A stretch of 64,000 nucleotides of DNA from DASUZB01 sp036377075 (GCA_036377075.1 DASUZB010000143.1:1-64000), one strand, 5' to 3'; numbered from the stretch's first letter, positions 10,138-18,495 are shown. The notes: generated by a model not told the origin, from the letters alone. Translations and numbers: made by a program.

Positions 10138-11991
10138 TCAGCGCAGGACGGCGGTGAGCAGCGCGCCGAGCCCGGCCGTGCCCACCACCAGCCAGGCGAT
10201 CGAGTCGCCGACCTGGCCGCTGTGCAGCCGCCGCAGGGCGAGCGTCGCGCGCAGCACGCCGTGCACGGCGGCCTTGCGCCGCCGTCCCTTGAGGTGGGGC
10301 CGCCGTGCGGGCACGGCGGCGAGCGCCGCGGCGAGGGCGACCGTGAGCGCCGCGGGCGGGAGCGTCTCCGACAGGTGCACGGCGGGGCCGGCGGCCGGAT
10401 CGGCGGAGCGGGCCGATCCGGCCGCGCCGTCGAGCACCGCGGCCGCGTAGGCACGGTGGTCGGAGAAGCGCACCGCGGCGGCCTGCGCCCGTGCGCTCAG
10501 GCCCGGCGCGAGGCCGAGCGCGAGCGCTGCCAGCAGCAGCGCGGCCGCCGGCGCGACCATGGTGGCGTGCGGGCGGGAATCGGCGGTCGCCCCGCCGCCA
10601 GGCCCCGCCGACAGCCGGTTCTCCGGGGGGCTACCGCTCGGCCGTGCTTGGCCACCCGCCGGCGACCCCCAGCCGGCGAACACGTGCAGGCCGGCCCGCA
10701 GGACGGCGGCCGCGCTGACCGCCGAGGCGACCACGAACAGCCAGGCGATCCAGGGGTGGCCCGCCCGCCCGGCCGCGTCCTCCATCAGCGCCTTGCCGAG
10801 GAAGGTGCCGAACGGTGGCAGCCCGGCGAGCGCCAGCCCGCCGAGCATGAGCAGGCCGAAGGTGACCGGCATCCCACGTCCGCGGCCGTACAGGGCGCGC
10901 TCGTCGACCGTGTCGAAGCGGAACTGCACCACCCCGACGCAGACGAACAGGGCCGCCTTGACCAGTCCGTCGGCCACCAGGTAGAGGAGCGCGCCGGCGA
11001 GGCCGTCCGGCTGCAGCAGGGCGATGCCGGCCAGGGTGAGCCCGACGTGGCTGACGGTGGCGAAGGCCAGCAGCCGGGCGAGGTGCTGCTGCAGGTAGCA
11101 CATCAGCGCGCCGAGCAGGGCGGTCAGCGCGGCGGCGCCGAGCAGCACGCCGCGCAGGTCGGCGGCGTGCGGGGCGAGCACCCCGGCGAAGACGGTCCAG
11201 TAGACCCGCACCGCCGCGTACAGCCCCAGCTCGCTGACGACGCCGGCGAGCAGGATGCAGACCGGCGCCGGCGCGACCGCGTACGCGTCGGCCAGCCAGA
11301 AGTGGAACGGCACCACCGCCGCCTTGACGAAGAACCCGGCGAGCAGCAGCACGAACGCGACCACCACCAGGCCGTCGGTGGGGCCACGCTCCAGCGCACG
11401 GCCGATCTCGGCCAGGTTGAGGGAGCCGCTGCGCCCGTACAGCAGGGCGACGCCCGACAGCACCAGGATCCCGCCGACGCTGTTGGTGACCGCGAAGTTG
11501 AGCGTGCCCTGGAGCGCGCCGGGGTCCTCGGCGCGGTAGCCCGCCAGCGCGTAGGCCGCCACGCTCAGCAGCTCGAAAAAGACGAATAGGTTGAACAGGT
11601 CTCCGGTGAGGCAGAAGCCCAGCACGGCGGCGAGGAACACCAGCATGAGGGCGTGGAAGAGGGTGCCGACGGCCTCGAAGTAGCGCCAGGTGAAGACGAG
11701 GGCCGCCGTCATCAGGACGCCGCAGAGGGTGGCGAGGGCGGCGCCGGCCACGTCGACGGCGAAGTCGATGCCGAGCACCAGCCCGCCGCGCGGCGTCCAG
11801 CCACCGAACCAGTGCACCAGCGGGTGGTCGGCAGCGCGCGCCAGCAGCAGCGCGGTCAGCACGGTGGTGGCGCCCGCCGTGGCGATCGCGGTGAGGTCGG
11901 CGACGCGGCGCCGGACGAACGGGCCCGCCGCGACCAGCAGCGCGGCCACCAGCAGGGGCACGGCCACCGGCAGTGGCGGGAGCAGGGGCAC
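10138..11991 (-). CDS. mnhD: Mrp/Mbh-type antiporter subunit D (proton-conducting membrane subunit)
   Basis: The 617-residue, roughly 14-helix protein is homologous to NuoL/M/N. It carries the family landmarks FVFFELLSVAAYALAG (conserved membrane Glu in the fifth helix) and FFVKAAVVPFHFWLADAY (conserved Lys and HFWL). It is the ion-translocating subunit of a Na+(K+)/H+ antiporter complex. The protein is about 110 residues longer than typical MrpD, mostly through a hydrophilic Pro/Gly insertion near residues 450-475. GTG at 11991 sits 3 bp after the stop of subunit C. It is the only large NuoL-type subunit in this operon, so it would have to do the work usually shared with MrpA. Confidence 0.88.
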   Translation of the reverse strand: MPLLPPLPVAVPLLVAALLVAAGPFVRRRVADLTAIATAGATTVLTALLLARAADHPLVHWFGGWTPRGGLVLGIDFAVDVAGAALATLCGVLMTAALVFTWRYFEAVGTLFHALMLVFLAAVLGFCLTGDLFNLFVFFELLSVAAYALAGYRAEDPGALQGTLNFAVTNSVGGILVLSGVALLYGRSGSLNLAEIGRALERGPTDGLVVVAFVLLLAGFFVKAAVVPFHFWLADAYAVAPAPVCILLAGVVSELGLYAAVRVYWTVFAGVLAPHAADLRGVLLGAAALTALLGALMCYLQQHLARLLAFATVSHVGLTLAGIALLQPDGLAGALLYLVADGLVKAALFVCVGVVQFRFDTVDERALYGRGRGMPVTFGLLMLGGLALAGLPPFGTFLGKALMEDAAGRAGHPWIAWLFVVASAVSAAAVLRAGLHVFAGWGSPAGGQARPSGSPPENRLSAGPGGGATADSRPHATMVAPAAALLLAALALGLAPGLSARAQAAAVRFSDHRAYAAAVLDGAAGSARSADPAAGPAVHLSETLPPAALTVALAAALAAVPARRPHLKGRRRKAAVHGVLRATLALRRLHSGQVGDSIAWLVVGTAGLGALLTAVLR

Positions 11992-11994
11992 CGG

Positions 11995-12342
11995 CTATCC
12001 CCGCAGGCTCCGGAACTCCTCGGGGTCGAGGGTCCCGTGGCGCTTGTGGGCCTGGACGGCGAGCGCGAGCAGCAGGGCGGTGACGGTCGCGCCGACCACC
12101 ACGTCGGTCAGGGCGAGGGCCTTGACCACCGGGTCGACCGCGCGCGTGCCGACCGGCACGTCGAGGAAGATCGGGGCGGTACCGCCGGCGCGGAAGCCGA
12201 TCGACAGCAGCAGCACGTAGGTGGAGGACTGCGCCACCGAGAGGCAGATCACCATGTGGACGAGGTTGCGGCTGGTGACGATGCCGTAGAGGCCGACGGC
12301 GAAGAGCCAGACCGCCACCAGCTGGGGGAGGTGGCCGATCAA
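11995..12342 (-). CDS. mnhC: Mrp/Mbh antiporter subunit C
   Basis: The 115-residue, three-helix protein is homologous to NuoK, with the typical LFAVGLYGIVTSRNLVHMVIC first helix and the conserved LTDVVVGATVTALLLAL third helix. TTG at 12342 is proposed: it overlaps the stop of the upstream gene (TTGA) and gives a protein of normal family length starting MIGHLPQLVAVW. No other start in this frame gives the full first helix. It is part of the tightly coupled antiporter operon. Confidence 0.82.
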   Translation of the reverse strand: MIGHLPQLVAVWLFAVGLYGIVTSRNLVHMVICLSVAQSSTYVLLLSIGFRAGGTAPIFLDVPVGTRAVDPVVKALALTDVVVGATVTALLLALAVQAHKRHGTLDPEEFRSLRG

Positions 12343-13106
12343 GGGGTTCCACCGCCACGGGGCTGCAGCACCAGGGTCTGCTCCAGGAACTCGCTGAGCA
12401 GCAGGACGAAGCCGGCGGCGACCTCCAGCCCGACCGCCGCGTTGATCGGCAGGATGATCCCGGCCGAAAGCAGCTCGCCGGGCCGGCCGAGCGGCAGCAC
12501 GTTCTCCATGAAGCTGCCGGTCATGACCAGGCCGAGCACGCCGATGGCGACGTAGCCGCCGGCGCCGGCCGATTCGGCCGCGTCGAGCAGGGGCTCGGGG
12601 CGGACCCGCCGCAACGTCACGTACTCGCCCGAGAGGTACACCAGCAGCGCGCCGGTGGCCAGGACCACGCCGCCCTGGAAGCCGCCGCCGGGGGTGAGGT
12701 GGCCGTGGGCCACCACGTAGACGCCGAACACCACGATCGGGCCGACCATGGCGAGGCCGAGCGCCCTGACGGCGTTCGAGGCGGCGGGCGCGTGGCGGCC
12801 CTCCGCCTCCTCGGTGGGCGAGCGCTCCTCCTCGTCGCGCTGGGCGCGCAGCAGGATCGCCACGCCGACCACGGCGGCGAACAGGATGAACTCCTCGCCC
12901 ATGGTGTCGAAGCCGCGGTAGTCGAAGGTGATCGCGGCGACGACGTTGGTGGCGGCCCGCTCGGCCACCGCGTGCGCGTTGAGGAACTGGCTGTAGGCAC
13001 CGGCGAAGGTGCCGAAGCGCGGCAGCCCGGCCATGCCCCAGAGCAGGAAGGCCGCCAGCCCGGCCATGGCGACCAGGAACAGGCGGCGTTGCGTCTGGAA
13101 CCTCAC
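12339..13106 (-). CDS. mnhB: Mrp/Mbh antiporter subunit B with MbhE-like N-terminus
   Basis: The 255-residue protein combines an MbhE-like N-terminal part (about 1-90, with AATNVVAAITFDYRGFDTMGEE, which corresponds to the C-terminal end of MrpA) and an MrpB/MnhB domain (about 110-245, with HGHLTPGGGFQGGVVLATG and an acidic SGEYVTL loop). In classical Mrp operons the first part is the tail of MrpA; here it is fused to subunit B, as in Mbh-like operons. GTG at 13106 overlaps the previous stop as GTGA. It is an integral membrane subunit of the antiporter. Confidence 0.85.
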   Translation of the reverse strand: MRFQTQRRLFLVAMAGLAAFLLWGMAGLPRFGTFAGAYSQFLNAHAVAERAATNVVAAITFDYRGFDTMGEEFILFAAVVGVAILLRAQRDEEERSPTEEAEGRHAPAASNAVRALGLAMVGPIVVFGVYVVAHGHLTPGGGFQGGVVLATGALLVYLSGEYVTLRRVRPEPLLDAAESAGAGGYVAIGVLGLVMTGSFMENVLPLGRPGELLSAGIILPINAAVGLEVAAGFVLLLSEFLEQTLVLQPRGGGTP

Positions 13107-13396
13107 CGGCGCTCCTGCGGCCGTTCGGGCGGCGCACCGGCGCCCGGCCGGGAGCGGGCGCCCTCCTGCCGCCGGATCTTGGCGAGGGCGAGCAGGACCA
13201 TCAGCGGCAGGGCGACGGCGCCGACGGTGATCTGCGAGAGGGCCACGTCGGGCGCCTGCAGCACCAGGAAGAGGACGCCGAGCAGCAGCCCGAAGAAGCT
13301 GGCGGCCACCGCCTGGTCGAGCGGGTTGCGGGTGAGGACGGTGGCGGTGCCCGCCGCCGCGACGCCGAGCAGCACCACCGCCAGCAGCACGGTCAC
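13103..13396 (-). CDS. DUF4040 (MbhD-like) antiporter subunit
   Basis: The 97-residue, three-helix protein matches the DUF4040 segment that in MrpA lies just before the C-terminus. It shows the block LVLQAPDVALSQITVGAVALPL, in which Asp and Gln are usual. Here it is a free subunit as in Mbh/Mbx complexes. GTG at 13396 overlaps the stop of subunit G (GTGA), and GGAG lies about 9 bases upstream. A basic Pro-rich tail (about 78-97) is cytoplasmic. Confidence 0.83.
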   Translation of the reverse strand: MTVLLAVVLLGVAAAGTATVLTRNPLDQAVAASFFGLLLGVLFLVLQAPDVALSQITVGAVALPLMVLLALAKIRRQEGARSRPGAGAPPERPQERR

Positions 13397-13728
13397 CGCT
13401 CCGGCTCCTCGGAGCCGGGCGGCTCGAGCCCCACGTGCCACGCGCCGAGCTGGCGCACCCGCGCGGCCCGCGCGGTCGCGTGGGTGAGCACCGGGTTGGT
13501 GACCAGCAGCGCGACGAAGACGAGCAACGCCTTGATCCCCACCTGGGAGAACGACTCGGACACCACCACCGCCGCGGCGACCGCCAGCGAGCCGACGGTG
13601 GTCGCCGGGGCCGTGTAGTGGAGCTTGTCGTAGGCGTCGCGCATCACCAGGACGCCGACGCAGCAGACCAGTTCGACGCCGACGCCGAGGGTCAGCAGGA
13701 CCGCGACGGCGACCTGCCGCGCGGTCAT
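13393..13728 (-). CDS. mnhG: Mrp/Mbh antiporter subunit G
   Basis: The 111-residue protein has three helices and the family block VMRDAYDKLHYTAPATTVGSLAVAA, diagnostic for MnhG/PhaG. ATG at 13728 overlaps the stop of subunit F (ATGA). The C-terminal 30 residues are hydrophilic. It is a small accessory subunit of the cation/proton antiporter. Confidence 0.87.
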   Translation of the reverse strand: MTARQVAVAVLLTLGVGVELVCCVGVLVMRDAYDKLHYTAPATTVGSLAVAAAVVVSESFSQVGIKALLVFVALLVTNPVLTHATARAARVRQLGAWHVGLEPPGSEEPER

Positions 13729-13976
13729 AGGAAGCGCTCCAGGAAGCGGGCGAAGACCAGGCCGCCGGCGAACGACAGCAGGGCGAGGGCGAGCGCCAGG
13801 TCGACGTAGACGACGCGGCCGAAGACCTGGGCGAGCAGCAGCAGCACCAGGGTGACTACGACCCCGGCCATCTCCAGACCGACCAGCCGGTCGACCACGT
13901 CGCCGCGCAGGCAGGCGATGCCGCAGGGGACCAGGCCGGCGAGCAGGGCCAGGGTGGCGACCATCCAGGCGCTCAC
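13725..13976 (-). CDS. mnhF: Mrp/Mbh antiporter subunit F
   Basis: The 83-residue, three-helix protein has the MnhF signature GDVVDRLVGLEMAGVV and the YVDLALALALLSF third helix. GTG at 13976 overlaps the stop of subunit E (GTGA). It is a membrane subunit and its length is normal for the family. Confidence 0.86.
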   Translation of the reverse strand: MSAWMVATLALLAGLVPCGIACLRGDVVDRLVGLEMAGVVVTLVLLLLAQVFGRVVYVDLALALALLSFAGGLVFARFLERFL

Positions 13977-14494
13977 GGTTGCTCCGATCTGGGCGGGGGT
14001 TGGCCGGCCCCGGCCAGCATGCTCGGCGGGACGACGGCGCCCGCGCTCGGCAAGATCTGGTGGACCAGCATGGTGCCGTCCTCGCCCTCGATGCCGACCA
14101 CGTAGGTGTTGGGTGTGAGCGAGACCGCCACGGTGACCAGCGCCTTGCGGGCGTTGGCGCGGGCGTCGTCCTCCGGCGGCGCGGGGAAGGCGACGGTGCG
14201 GAATGCGCCGGCCACCGCCTCCCCACGCGCGAGCTGCAGCCACAGCAGGACGGTGAGCTGCCACGACTCGACCAGCGCCCGCCACGGCAGGCGCCCTAGC
14301 CCGCGCAGCCAGCGCGGCTCCAGCCGGAAGCGGACCAGGTCCTGAGCGTTGACCAGCTCCTGCGCGGTGGCCCCGAGCGCCGCGGCGGCGAGCCCGAGCA
14401 GCAACTCGTGGCGCTCGAGCGTGTCCACGAACGCCAGCCACAGCCCGACCAGCGGGACGTACCAGGCGATCCAGAACTTCAGGCGTCGGGTCAC
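13973..14494 (-). CDS. mnhE: Mrp/Mbh antiporter subunit E
   Basis: The 173-residue MnhE-family protein has two N-terminal helices followed by the soluble domain with RTVAFPAPPEDDARANARKAL and LTPNTYVVGIEGEDGTMLVHQI; the LTPNTY block is the family hallmark. GTG at 14494 overlaps the stop of the LysR gene (GTGACGTGACCC context), so translation may be coupled to the regulator. It starts the antiporter part of the operon. Confidence 0.87.
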   Translation of the reverse strand: MTRRLKFWIAWYVPLVGLWLAFVDTLERHELLLGLAAAALGATAQELVNAQDLVRFRLEPRWLRGLGRLPWRALVESWQLTVLLWLQLARGEAVAGAFRTVAFPAPPEDDARANARKALVTVAVSLTPNTYVVGIEGEDGTMLVHQILPSAGAVVPPSMLAGAGQPPPRSEQP

Positions 14495-15408
14495 GTCACC
14501 CCCTCCGGCTGCTCCGCCGCGAGCAGCTCGGGCAGCTCGGCGAGCAGGCGCATGAACGCGGCGACGGTACCGGAGGGACGGCCGGCGTCGCGCCGCCGCA
14601 CCGCCACGATCTCCCGCTGCGCCGTGGGCGCGTCGGCCAGGTCGATCAGGCGCAGCGAGCCGCGGGCGAGCTCGGCGCCGACCGCGCTGTGGGGCACCAG
14701 GGCGATGCCGAGGCCGCGCTCGACCATCTTCTTGGCCGCCTCGATGTTGTCGAGCTCCATCACGCTGCCGGTGAGCATGCCCGCCTGGCGGAAGATGGCG
14801 GCGGTGAAGTCCCGGTAGCTGGAGCTGCGGCCGAACAGCACCACCGTCTCGCCGGCCAGCTCGGCCAGGCGCGGGTGGCTGCGGTCGGCGAGGGGGTGCT
14901 CGGGGCCGGCGATCAGCACCAGCGTGTCGGAGTACACCGCCACGCTCTCCACCTCGGGGTGGGCGACCGCGCGCATGAGGCCGACCTGCACCTGGTCCTC
15001 GAGGACCATGGCGAGGATCTCCTCGGAAGTGCCGGTCTTGACCACCAGCCGAGCGCTCGGGTGCTCGGCGGTGAAGTGCGCCAGGAGCAGCGGAAGCGTG
15101 TAGGTGCTGACGGTCGGCGGGGCGCCGAGCACGAGCGTGCCGGCGCTGCCGCGGCGCAGCTCGCGGAGGCGCTCGCGGCCGTCGAGCAGCGCCTGCACCG
15201 CCCGCTCGGCGTAGGGCAGGTAGGCCTGGCCCGCCTCGGTCAGCCGCATCCCCCGGCGGGTGCGCACGAACAGCTGCTCGTCGAGGTCCGCCTCCAGGTT
15301 CTGCAGGCGGGCGGTCACGGTGGGCTGGGAGACGAACAGCGCCTCGGCCGCGCGGCTGAGGTTCTGCCGCCTGGCGACCTCGAGGAACGCTTCGAGCTGG
15401 GGCAACAA
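14491..15408 (-). CDS. LysR-family transcriptional regulator, first gene of the Mrp-like operon
   Basis: The 305-residue LysR regulator has an N-terminal winged helix-turn-helix (about 1-60, with RRQNLSRAAEALFVSQPTVT) and a periplasmic-binding-protein-like effector domain (about 85-295). TTG at 15408 is proposed: GGAG lies 7 bases upstream and the first helix begins at once; no ATG or GTG is available. The unusual point is that it is co-transcribed and overlapped with the transporter genes rather than divergent from them. The divergent neighbour, adenylate kinase, could also be a target. The inducer is unknown; an ion- or pH-related signal would be a guess. Confidence 0.87.
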   Translation of the reverse strand: MLPQLEAFLEVARRQNLSRAAEALFVSQPTVTARLQNLEADLDEQLFVRTRRGMRLTEAGQAYLPYAERAVQALLDGRERLRELRRGSAGTLVLGAPPTVSTYTLPLLLAHFTAEHPSARLVVKTGTSEEILAMVLEDQVQVGLMRAVAHPEVESVAVYSDTLVLIAGPEHPLADRSHPRLAELAGETVVLFGRSSSYRDFTAAIFRQAGMLTGSVMELDNIEAAKKMVERGLGIALVPHSAVGAELARGSLRLIDLADAPTAQREIVAVRRRDAGRPSGTVAAFMRLLAELPELLAAEQPEGVT

Positions 15409-15532
15409 CGGAGCTCCGGAATGGTATCGGAGACATCGATCACAATAATCAAAACGAACTATTGGACTGATGGCAAGCGTACCCCATACCCTCGGTGGTC
15501 TCCCCTGTTGCCGAGCGCAGACGGAGCAGCAC
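15409..15532. promoter_or_regulatory. Divergent promoter region between lysR and adk
   Basis: This is the AT-richest spot in the neighbourhood. On the minus strand TTGATT (15452-15447) is followed 17-18 bases later by CGATAC/GATACC, a plausible lysR promoter. On the plus strand TTGGAC (15462-15467) is followed 17 bases later by CATACC for adk. A LysR site would be expected here, but no clear T-N11-A dyad can be named. Confidence 0.45.
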
Positions 15533-16135
15533 ATGCGGATGGTTCTGTTGGGCCCGCCTGGTGCCGGCAAGGGCACGCAGGCGGCGGCCCTGTCCCAGCG
15601 CCACGGTGCTTCGCACGTCGCCACCGGCGACATCTTCCGGGCCAACGTCGCGCAGGGGACGCGCCTCGGCCGCCGTGCCCAGCGCTACATGGACCGTGGC
15701 GACCTGGTGCCCGACGAGGTCGTGATCGCCATGGTGATGGACCGCCTGGCGGAGCCCGACTGCGAGGAGGGCTTCCTGCTGGACGGCTTCCCGCGCACGG
15801 TGGCGCAGGCCGAGGCGCTGGACCGGCGCCTCGTGGAGCTGGAGACCCCGCTGGACCTGGCGCTGAACTTCGAGGTGACCGAGGAGGAGCTGTTCCGCCG
15901 GCTGGCGGGGCGCTCGGCGGCGGAGCACCGCTCCGACGACACCGAGCAGACCATCCGCCACCGCCTCGAGGTGTTCGCCGAGAAGACGCGGCCGCTGATC
16001 GACTACTACCGCCACCGGGGGTTGCTCGTCGGCGTCGACGCGGTCGCGGCGATCGAGCAGGTGGCCGCGCGCATCGACGCCGCCCTCGCCGCCTTCGGCG
16101 TCACCGTCGCCGGCGTCATCGTCGCCTCGGTCTGA
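15533..16135 (+). CDS. adk: Adenylate kinase
   Basis: The 200-residue cytoplasmic enzyme interconverts ATP, AMP and ADP. Seen: the P-loop GPPGAGKGTQ (residues 8-17), ATGDIFR for AMP binding, the LLDGFPRTVAQAE block and the R-rich lid/core segment ending in HRLEVFAEKTRPLIDYY. The lid is short and has no zinc cysteines, as in other short actinobacterial adenylate kinases. ATG at 15533 follows GGAG at 15523-15526; an in-frame start at 15470 would add a non-homologous 21-residue leader. It lies alone, not beside secY or ribosomal genes, so it may be a second copy in the genome. Confidence 0.9.
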   Translation: MRMVLLGPPGAGKGTQAAALSQRHGASHVATGDIFRANVAQGTRLGRRAQRYMDRGDLVPDEVVIAMVMDRLAEPDCEEGFLLDGFPRTVAQAEALDRRLVELETPLDLALNFEVTEEELFRRLAGRSAAEHRSDDTEQTIRHRLEVFAEKTRPLIDYYRHRGLLVGVDAVAAIEQVAARIDAALAAFGVTVAGVIVASV

Positions 16136-16152
16136 GGCGGGGCATCCCACAT

Positions 16153-16211
16153 CTGAGGTGGCCACGGCCACCGATCTAAGGCAGCGGCCCGATGGGGGCG
16201 TGCCACCTCAG
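16153..16211 (+). terminator. Hairpins downstream of adk
   Basis: CTGAGGTGGC at 16153-16162 is the exact reverse complement of GCCACCTCAG at 16202-16211, enclosing 39 bases. Within it GGTGGCC and GGCCACC (16157-16172) form a tighter 7-bp stem. The position, 18 bases after the adk stop, suits a transcription end; there is no T-tract. Confidence 0.5.
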
Positions 16212-16241
16212 CGCCTACCGTGACCTGCGGAGGTGAGCTGA

Positions 16242-16403
16242 ATGCTCTGGTACGCAGATCACGGGCAGCTGAACGCCCGCGCCGGCGACCTTCTTCGGGA
16301 GGCCGACCAGGAGCGGCTGCGGAAGCTGGCGCGTGGCGGGCGCGGTTGGCGCGCCCGCCGCGCGCGGCCCCTCTCGCCTCGCCCCCGCCCGGCGATCGCC
16401 TGA
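16242..16403 (+). CDS. Small basic protein, 53 residues, hypothetical
   Basis: ATG at 16242 is preceded by a near-ideal GGAGG (16229-16233, 8 bases spacing). The product begins MLWYADHGQLNARAGDLLRE, continues as an amphipathic helix with ADQERLRKLARGG, and ends in an Arg/Pro-rich tail. Short actinobacterial proteins with a similar LLREADQERLRKLAR helix are common and uncharacterised. The ORF is too short to judge by codon use, so support rests on the ribosome site and the pattern. The following 16404-16458 shows nothing. Confidence 0.5.
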   Translation: MLWYADHGQLNARAGDLLREADQERLRKLARGGRGWRARRARPLSPRPRPAIA

Positions 16404-16458
16404 CGGCTGTCGCACACTTACGCAAAAGCGCCGCATCGCCTGGGCAGATGGCTTTAGC

Positions 16459-16487
16459 TTGATATTTCGAGAGCTGCTCACTAGTGT
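16459..16487 (+). promoter_or_regulatory. Promoter of the 16533 gene
   Basis: TTGATA at 16459-16464, a 17-base spacer, and TAGTGT at 16482-16487 match a housekeeping sigma promoter in an AT-richer patch. The predicted start site is about 40 bases before the ATG at 16533. Confidence 0.6.
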
Positions 16488-16532
16488 CTCTTAGTCCTCC
16501 CCCGGGAAGCTTGTTCCGCCCAGAGAAACTGC

Positions 16533-17318
16533 ATGGACGACCCCAATCGCGCAGAGGTCGGGCAGGTGACCCAACCCGTCGGGCCGCCCTCCATCGGGCC
16601 GGCCCCGGGTCCGGTCATCGACCAGGAGGGGCGGGATCGCGTGGCGCTGCCAGATCGTGGCGGCCGGCACGTCGCGCCTCGACCCGACCGTCCCCGGATG
16701 CACCTGCGACCGCTGATCGGCCTGTTCGGGCTCGTCCTGTTCATGGTCGCCATCGGCATCCTGCTGATCCGCGTGATCGACCAGTCGCAGCCGGCCACCG
16801 AGAAGGGCGCCGGCCAACCGCCGTCCTCCGAGGAGCTGCCGCCGCCGGTCGCCAGCGGCGGCTTCGCCGTCGCCGGCAACCTGCTGCGCAACTGGAGCTT
16901 CGAGACCGACACCGAGGGCTGGCAGCGGATCGGCGCGGCCAGGCTCTCCCGTGAGCTCGGCGGCCGCACCTCCGGATCGAGCGCCTTCGTGCAGGCCTCG
17001 TCGACCGGGCCGAGCACGGTCGGCATGGCAGCGCCCTCCATCGCCCAGGTCCATGCGGGCGAGGTGTACGAGGCCACCGCCTGGGTCCTCTCGGGCACGC
17101 CAGGCCTGCGCCTCACCGTCAGCCTGGTGGTCACCGGGCCGGGAGGCCGCGAGGTAAGCACCGAGCGGGCCGTGACCGCCGCCAACACGGACTGGGTCCG
17201 CGTGGACGTGGACCACCGCGTCAAGACCGCCGGCGTCCTGAGCCTCGAGGTCTGCCTCCAGGACGCCAAGTTGGGGGAGGGCTTGCTGGTCGACGAGGTG
17301 GTCGTCCACCGGGGCTGA
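16533..17318 (+). CDS. Membrane-tethered protein with carbohydrate-binding-module-like domain (paralog 1)
   Basis: The 261-residue product has a Pro-rich cytoplasmic N-terminus (1-55), one transmembrane helix (about 60-83, LIGLFGLVLFMVAIGILLI), a short linker and an extracellular beta-sandwich (about 110-260). The sandwich opens with NLLRNWSFETDTEGWQRIG, the typical start of CBM4/9-like modules, and ends LLVDEVVVHRG. It is clearly related to the 18643 product: both have NL-NWSFE, RELGG, EATAWV and a LxDEhxVxx end. No catalytic domain is present. The gene directly precedes the PotD-like lipoprotein (40 bp gap), so the two extracellular proteins probably work together, perhaps in glycan or polymer binding at the cell surface. 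Confidence 0.72.
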   Translation: MDDPNRAEVGQVTQPVGPPSIGPAPGPVIDQEGRDRVALPDRGGRHVAPRPDRPRMHLRPLIGLFGLVLFMVAIGILLIRVIDQSQPATEKGAGQPPSSEELPPPVASGGFAVAGNLLRNWSFETDTEGWQRIGAARLSRELGGRTSGSSAFVQASSTGPSTVGMAAPSIAQVHAGEVYEATAWVLSGTPGLRLTVSLVVTGPGGREVSTERAVTAANTDWVRVDVDHRVKTAGVLSLEVCLQDAKLGEGLLVDEVVVHRG

Positions 17319-17358
17319 GCCGGTGGCGGCGCCGTCCGAGAAAGGGTGAGAGGGCCAA

Positions 17359-18495
17359 GTGCCAGGTGGCCGTGACGGATCACAACTCAACCTGCTGATC
17401 GAGCACCCCCGCGCCCGCATCGGACGGCGCGGCTTCCTGCGTGTCGCCGCGCTGCTCGGCGCGGCCGGCGCCGCGGGCTGCACCGTCGGCAAGGCGTGCC
17501 CGCCGACCGGCGCCGTCAACCGCCGGCCCGAGCAGCTCGTCAACATCTACAACTGGTCCGACTACATCGACGACCGGACCGTCCCGGCGTTCCAGGCGCA
17601 CTCCGGCGTCCGCGTCAACTACGAGGTCTACTCGTCCAACGAGGACCTCATGGCCAAGATGCGCGGCGGCAACACCAACTTCGACATCGTCGTCCCGACC
17701 AGCTGGTTCCTGCCCACCTACAAGCGCCTCGGGCTGCTCGAGCCGCTGCCGCTCGACCTGATCCCCAACCTCAGGAACCTGGACAAGGTGTTCGTCGAGA
17801 CCGATTACGACCCCGGCAACAAGTACTCGGTGCCCTGGCAGTGGGGGACCACCGGGATCGGCTACAACTCCCGGCACGTCCCCGGCGGCAAGGTCGACTC
17901 CTGGAAGTCGCTCTTCGAGCCCGACAAGGCGCTGACCGGCCGCATGTCGCTGCTCCGCGAGGTCACCGACCTGATCGCCTGCACGCTGATCTACCTCGGC
18001 AAGCAGCCCAACTCCACCAGCGACGCCGACCTGCAGGAGGTCGTCAGCCTCATCCGGAGCCTGCGGGGCAAGATCAACAAGCTGTCGAGCGACACCTACA
18101 TCGACGAGCTCGCCAGGAGCCGCACCTACCTGGCGCAGGGGTGGAGCGGCGACGTCTTCCAGGCGGCGGAGCGCAACGCCGACGTCGTCTACACCATCCC
18201 GAGGGAAGGCTCGCTGCAGTGGGCCGACGTGATGTGCATCCCCAAGGGCGCCCCCCACGCGCGCAACGCCGCCCTGTTCATGAACTACGTGCTGCAGCCG
18301 AGCGTCAACGCGCGCATCAGCACGTATGTCTCGTATGGAACTCCGGTGCCGCTCGCCAAGGCGCTGATCCCCACCGACCAGCTCAAGGACCCGAGCATCT
18401 ACCCGCCGGCCAGCACCAAGCTCTCGATCGTCTCGATGGAGGGCGAGAAGATCCAGAAGTGGCAGGCGGCCTACAACGCCATCCTGAAGGCCTGA
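17359..18495 (+). CDS. PotD-like (spermidine/putrescine-type) solute-binding lipoprotein
   Basis: The 378-residue extracytoplasmic binding protein has a signal peptide with twin arginines and a lipobox (RRGFLRVAALLG then AAGC), implying Tat export and lipid anchoring. The mature protein begins with VNIYNWSDYIDDRTVPAFQ, the hallmark of PotD/PotF proteins, and contains YEVYSSNEDLMAKM, FDIVVPTSWF and PWQWGTTGIGYNS. GTG at 17359 follows GAGAGG. No permease or ATPase of a polyamine ABC transporter lies nearby, and the gene is flanked by two related membrane-tethered carbohydrate-module-like proteins. It may serve as an orphan surface receptor, or use a transporter encoded elsewhere. The ligand is inferred only by family. 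Confidence 0.86.
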   Translation: MPGGRDGSQLNLLIEHPRARIGRRGFLRVAALLGAAGAAGCTVGKACPPTGAVNRRPEQLVNIYNWSDYIDDRTVPAFQAHSGVRVNYEVYSSNEDLMAKMRGGNTNFDIVVPTSWFLPTYKRLGLLEPLPLDLIPNLRNLDKVFVETDYDPGNKYSVPWQWGTTGIGYNSRHVPGGKVDSWKSLFEPDKALTGRMSLLREVTDLIACTLIYLGKQPNSTSDADLQEVVSLIRSLRGKINKLSSDTYIDELARSRTYLAQGWSGDVFQAAERNADVVYTIPREGSLQWADVMCIPKGAPHARNAALFMNYVLQPSVNARISTYVSYGTPVPLAKALIPTDQLKDPSIYPPASTKLSIVSMEGEKIQKWQAAYNAILKA

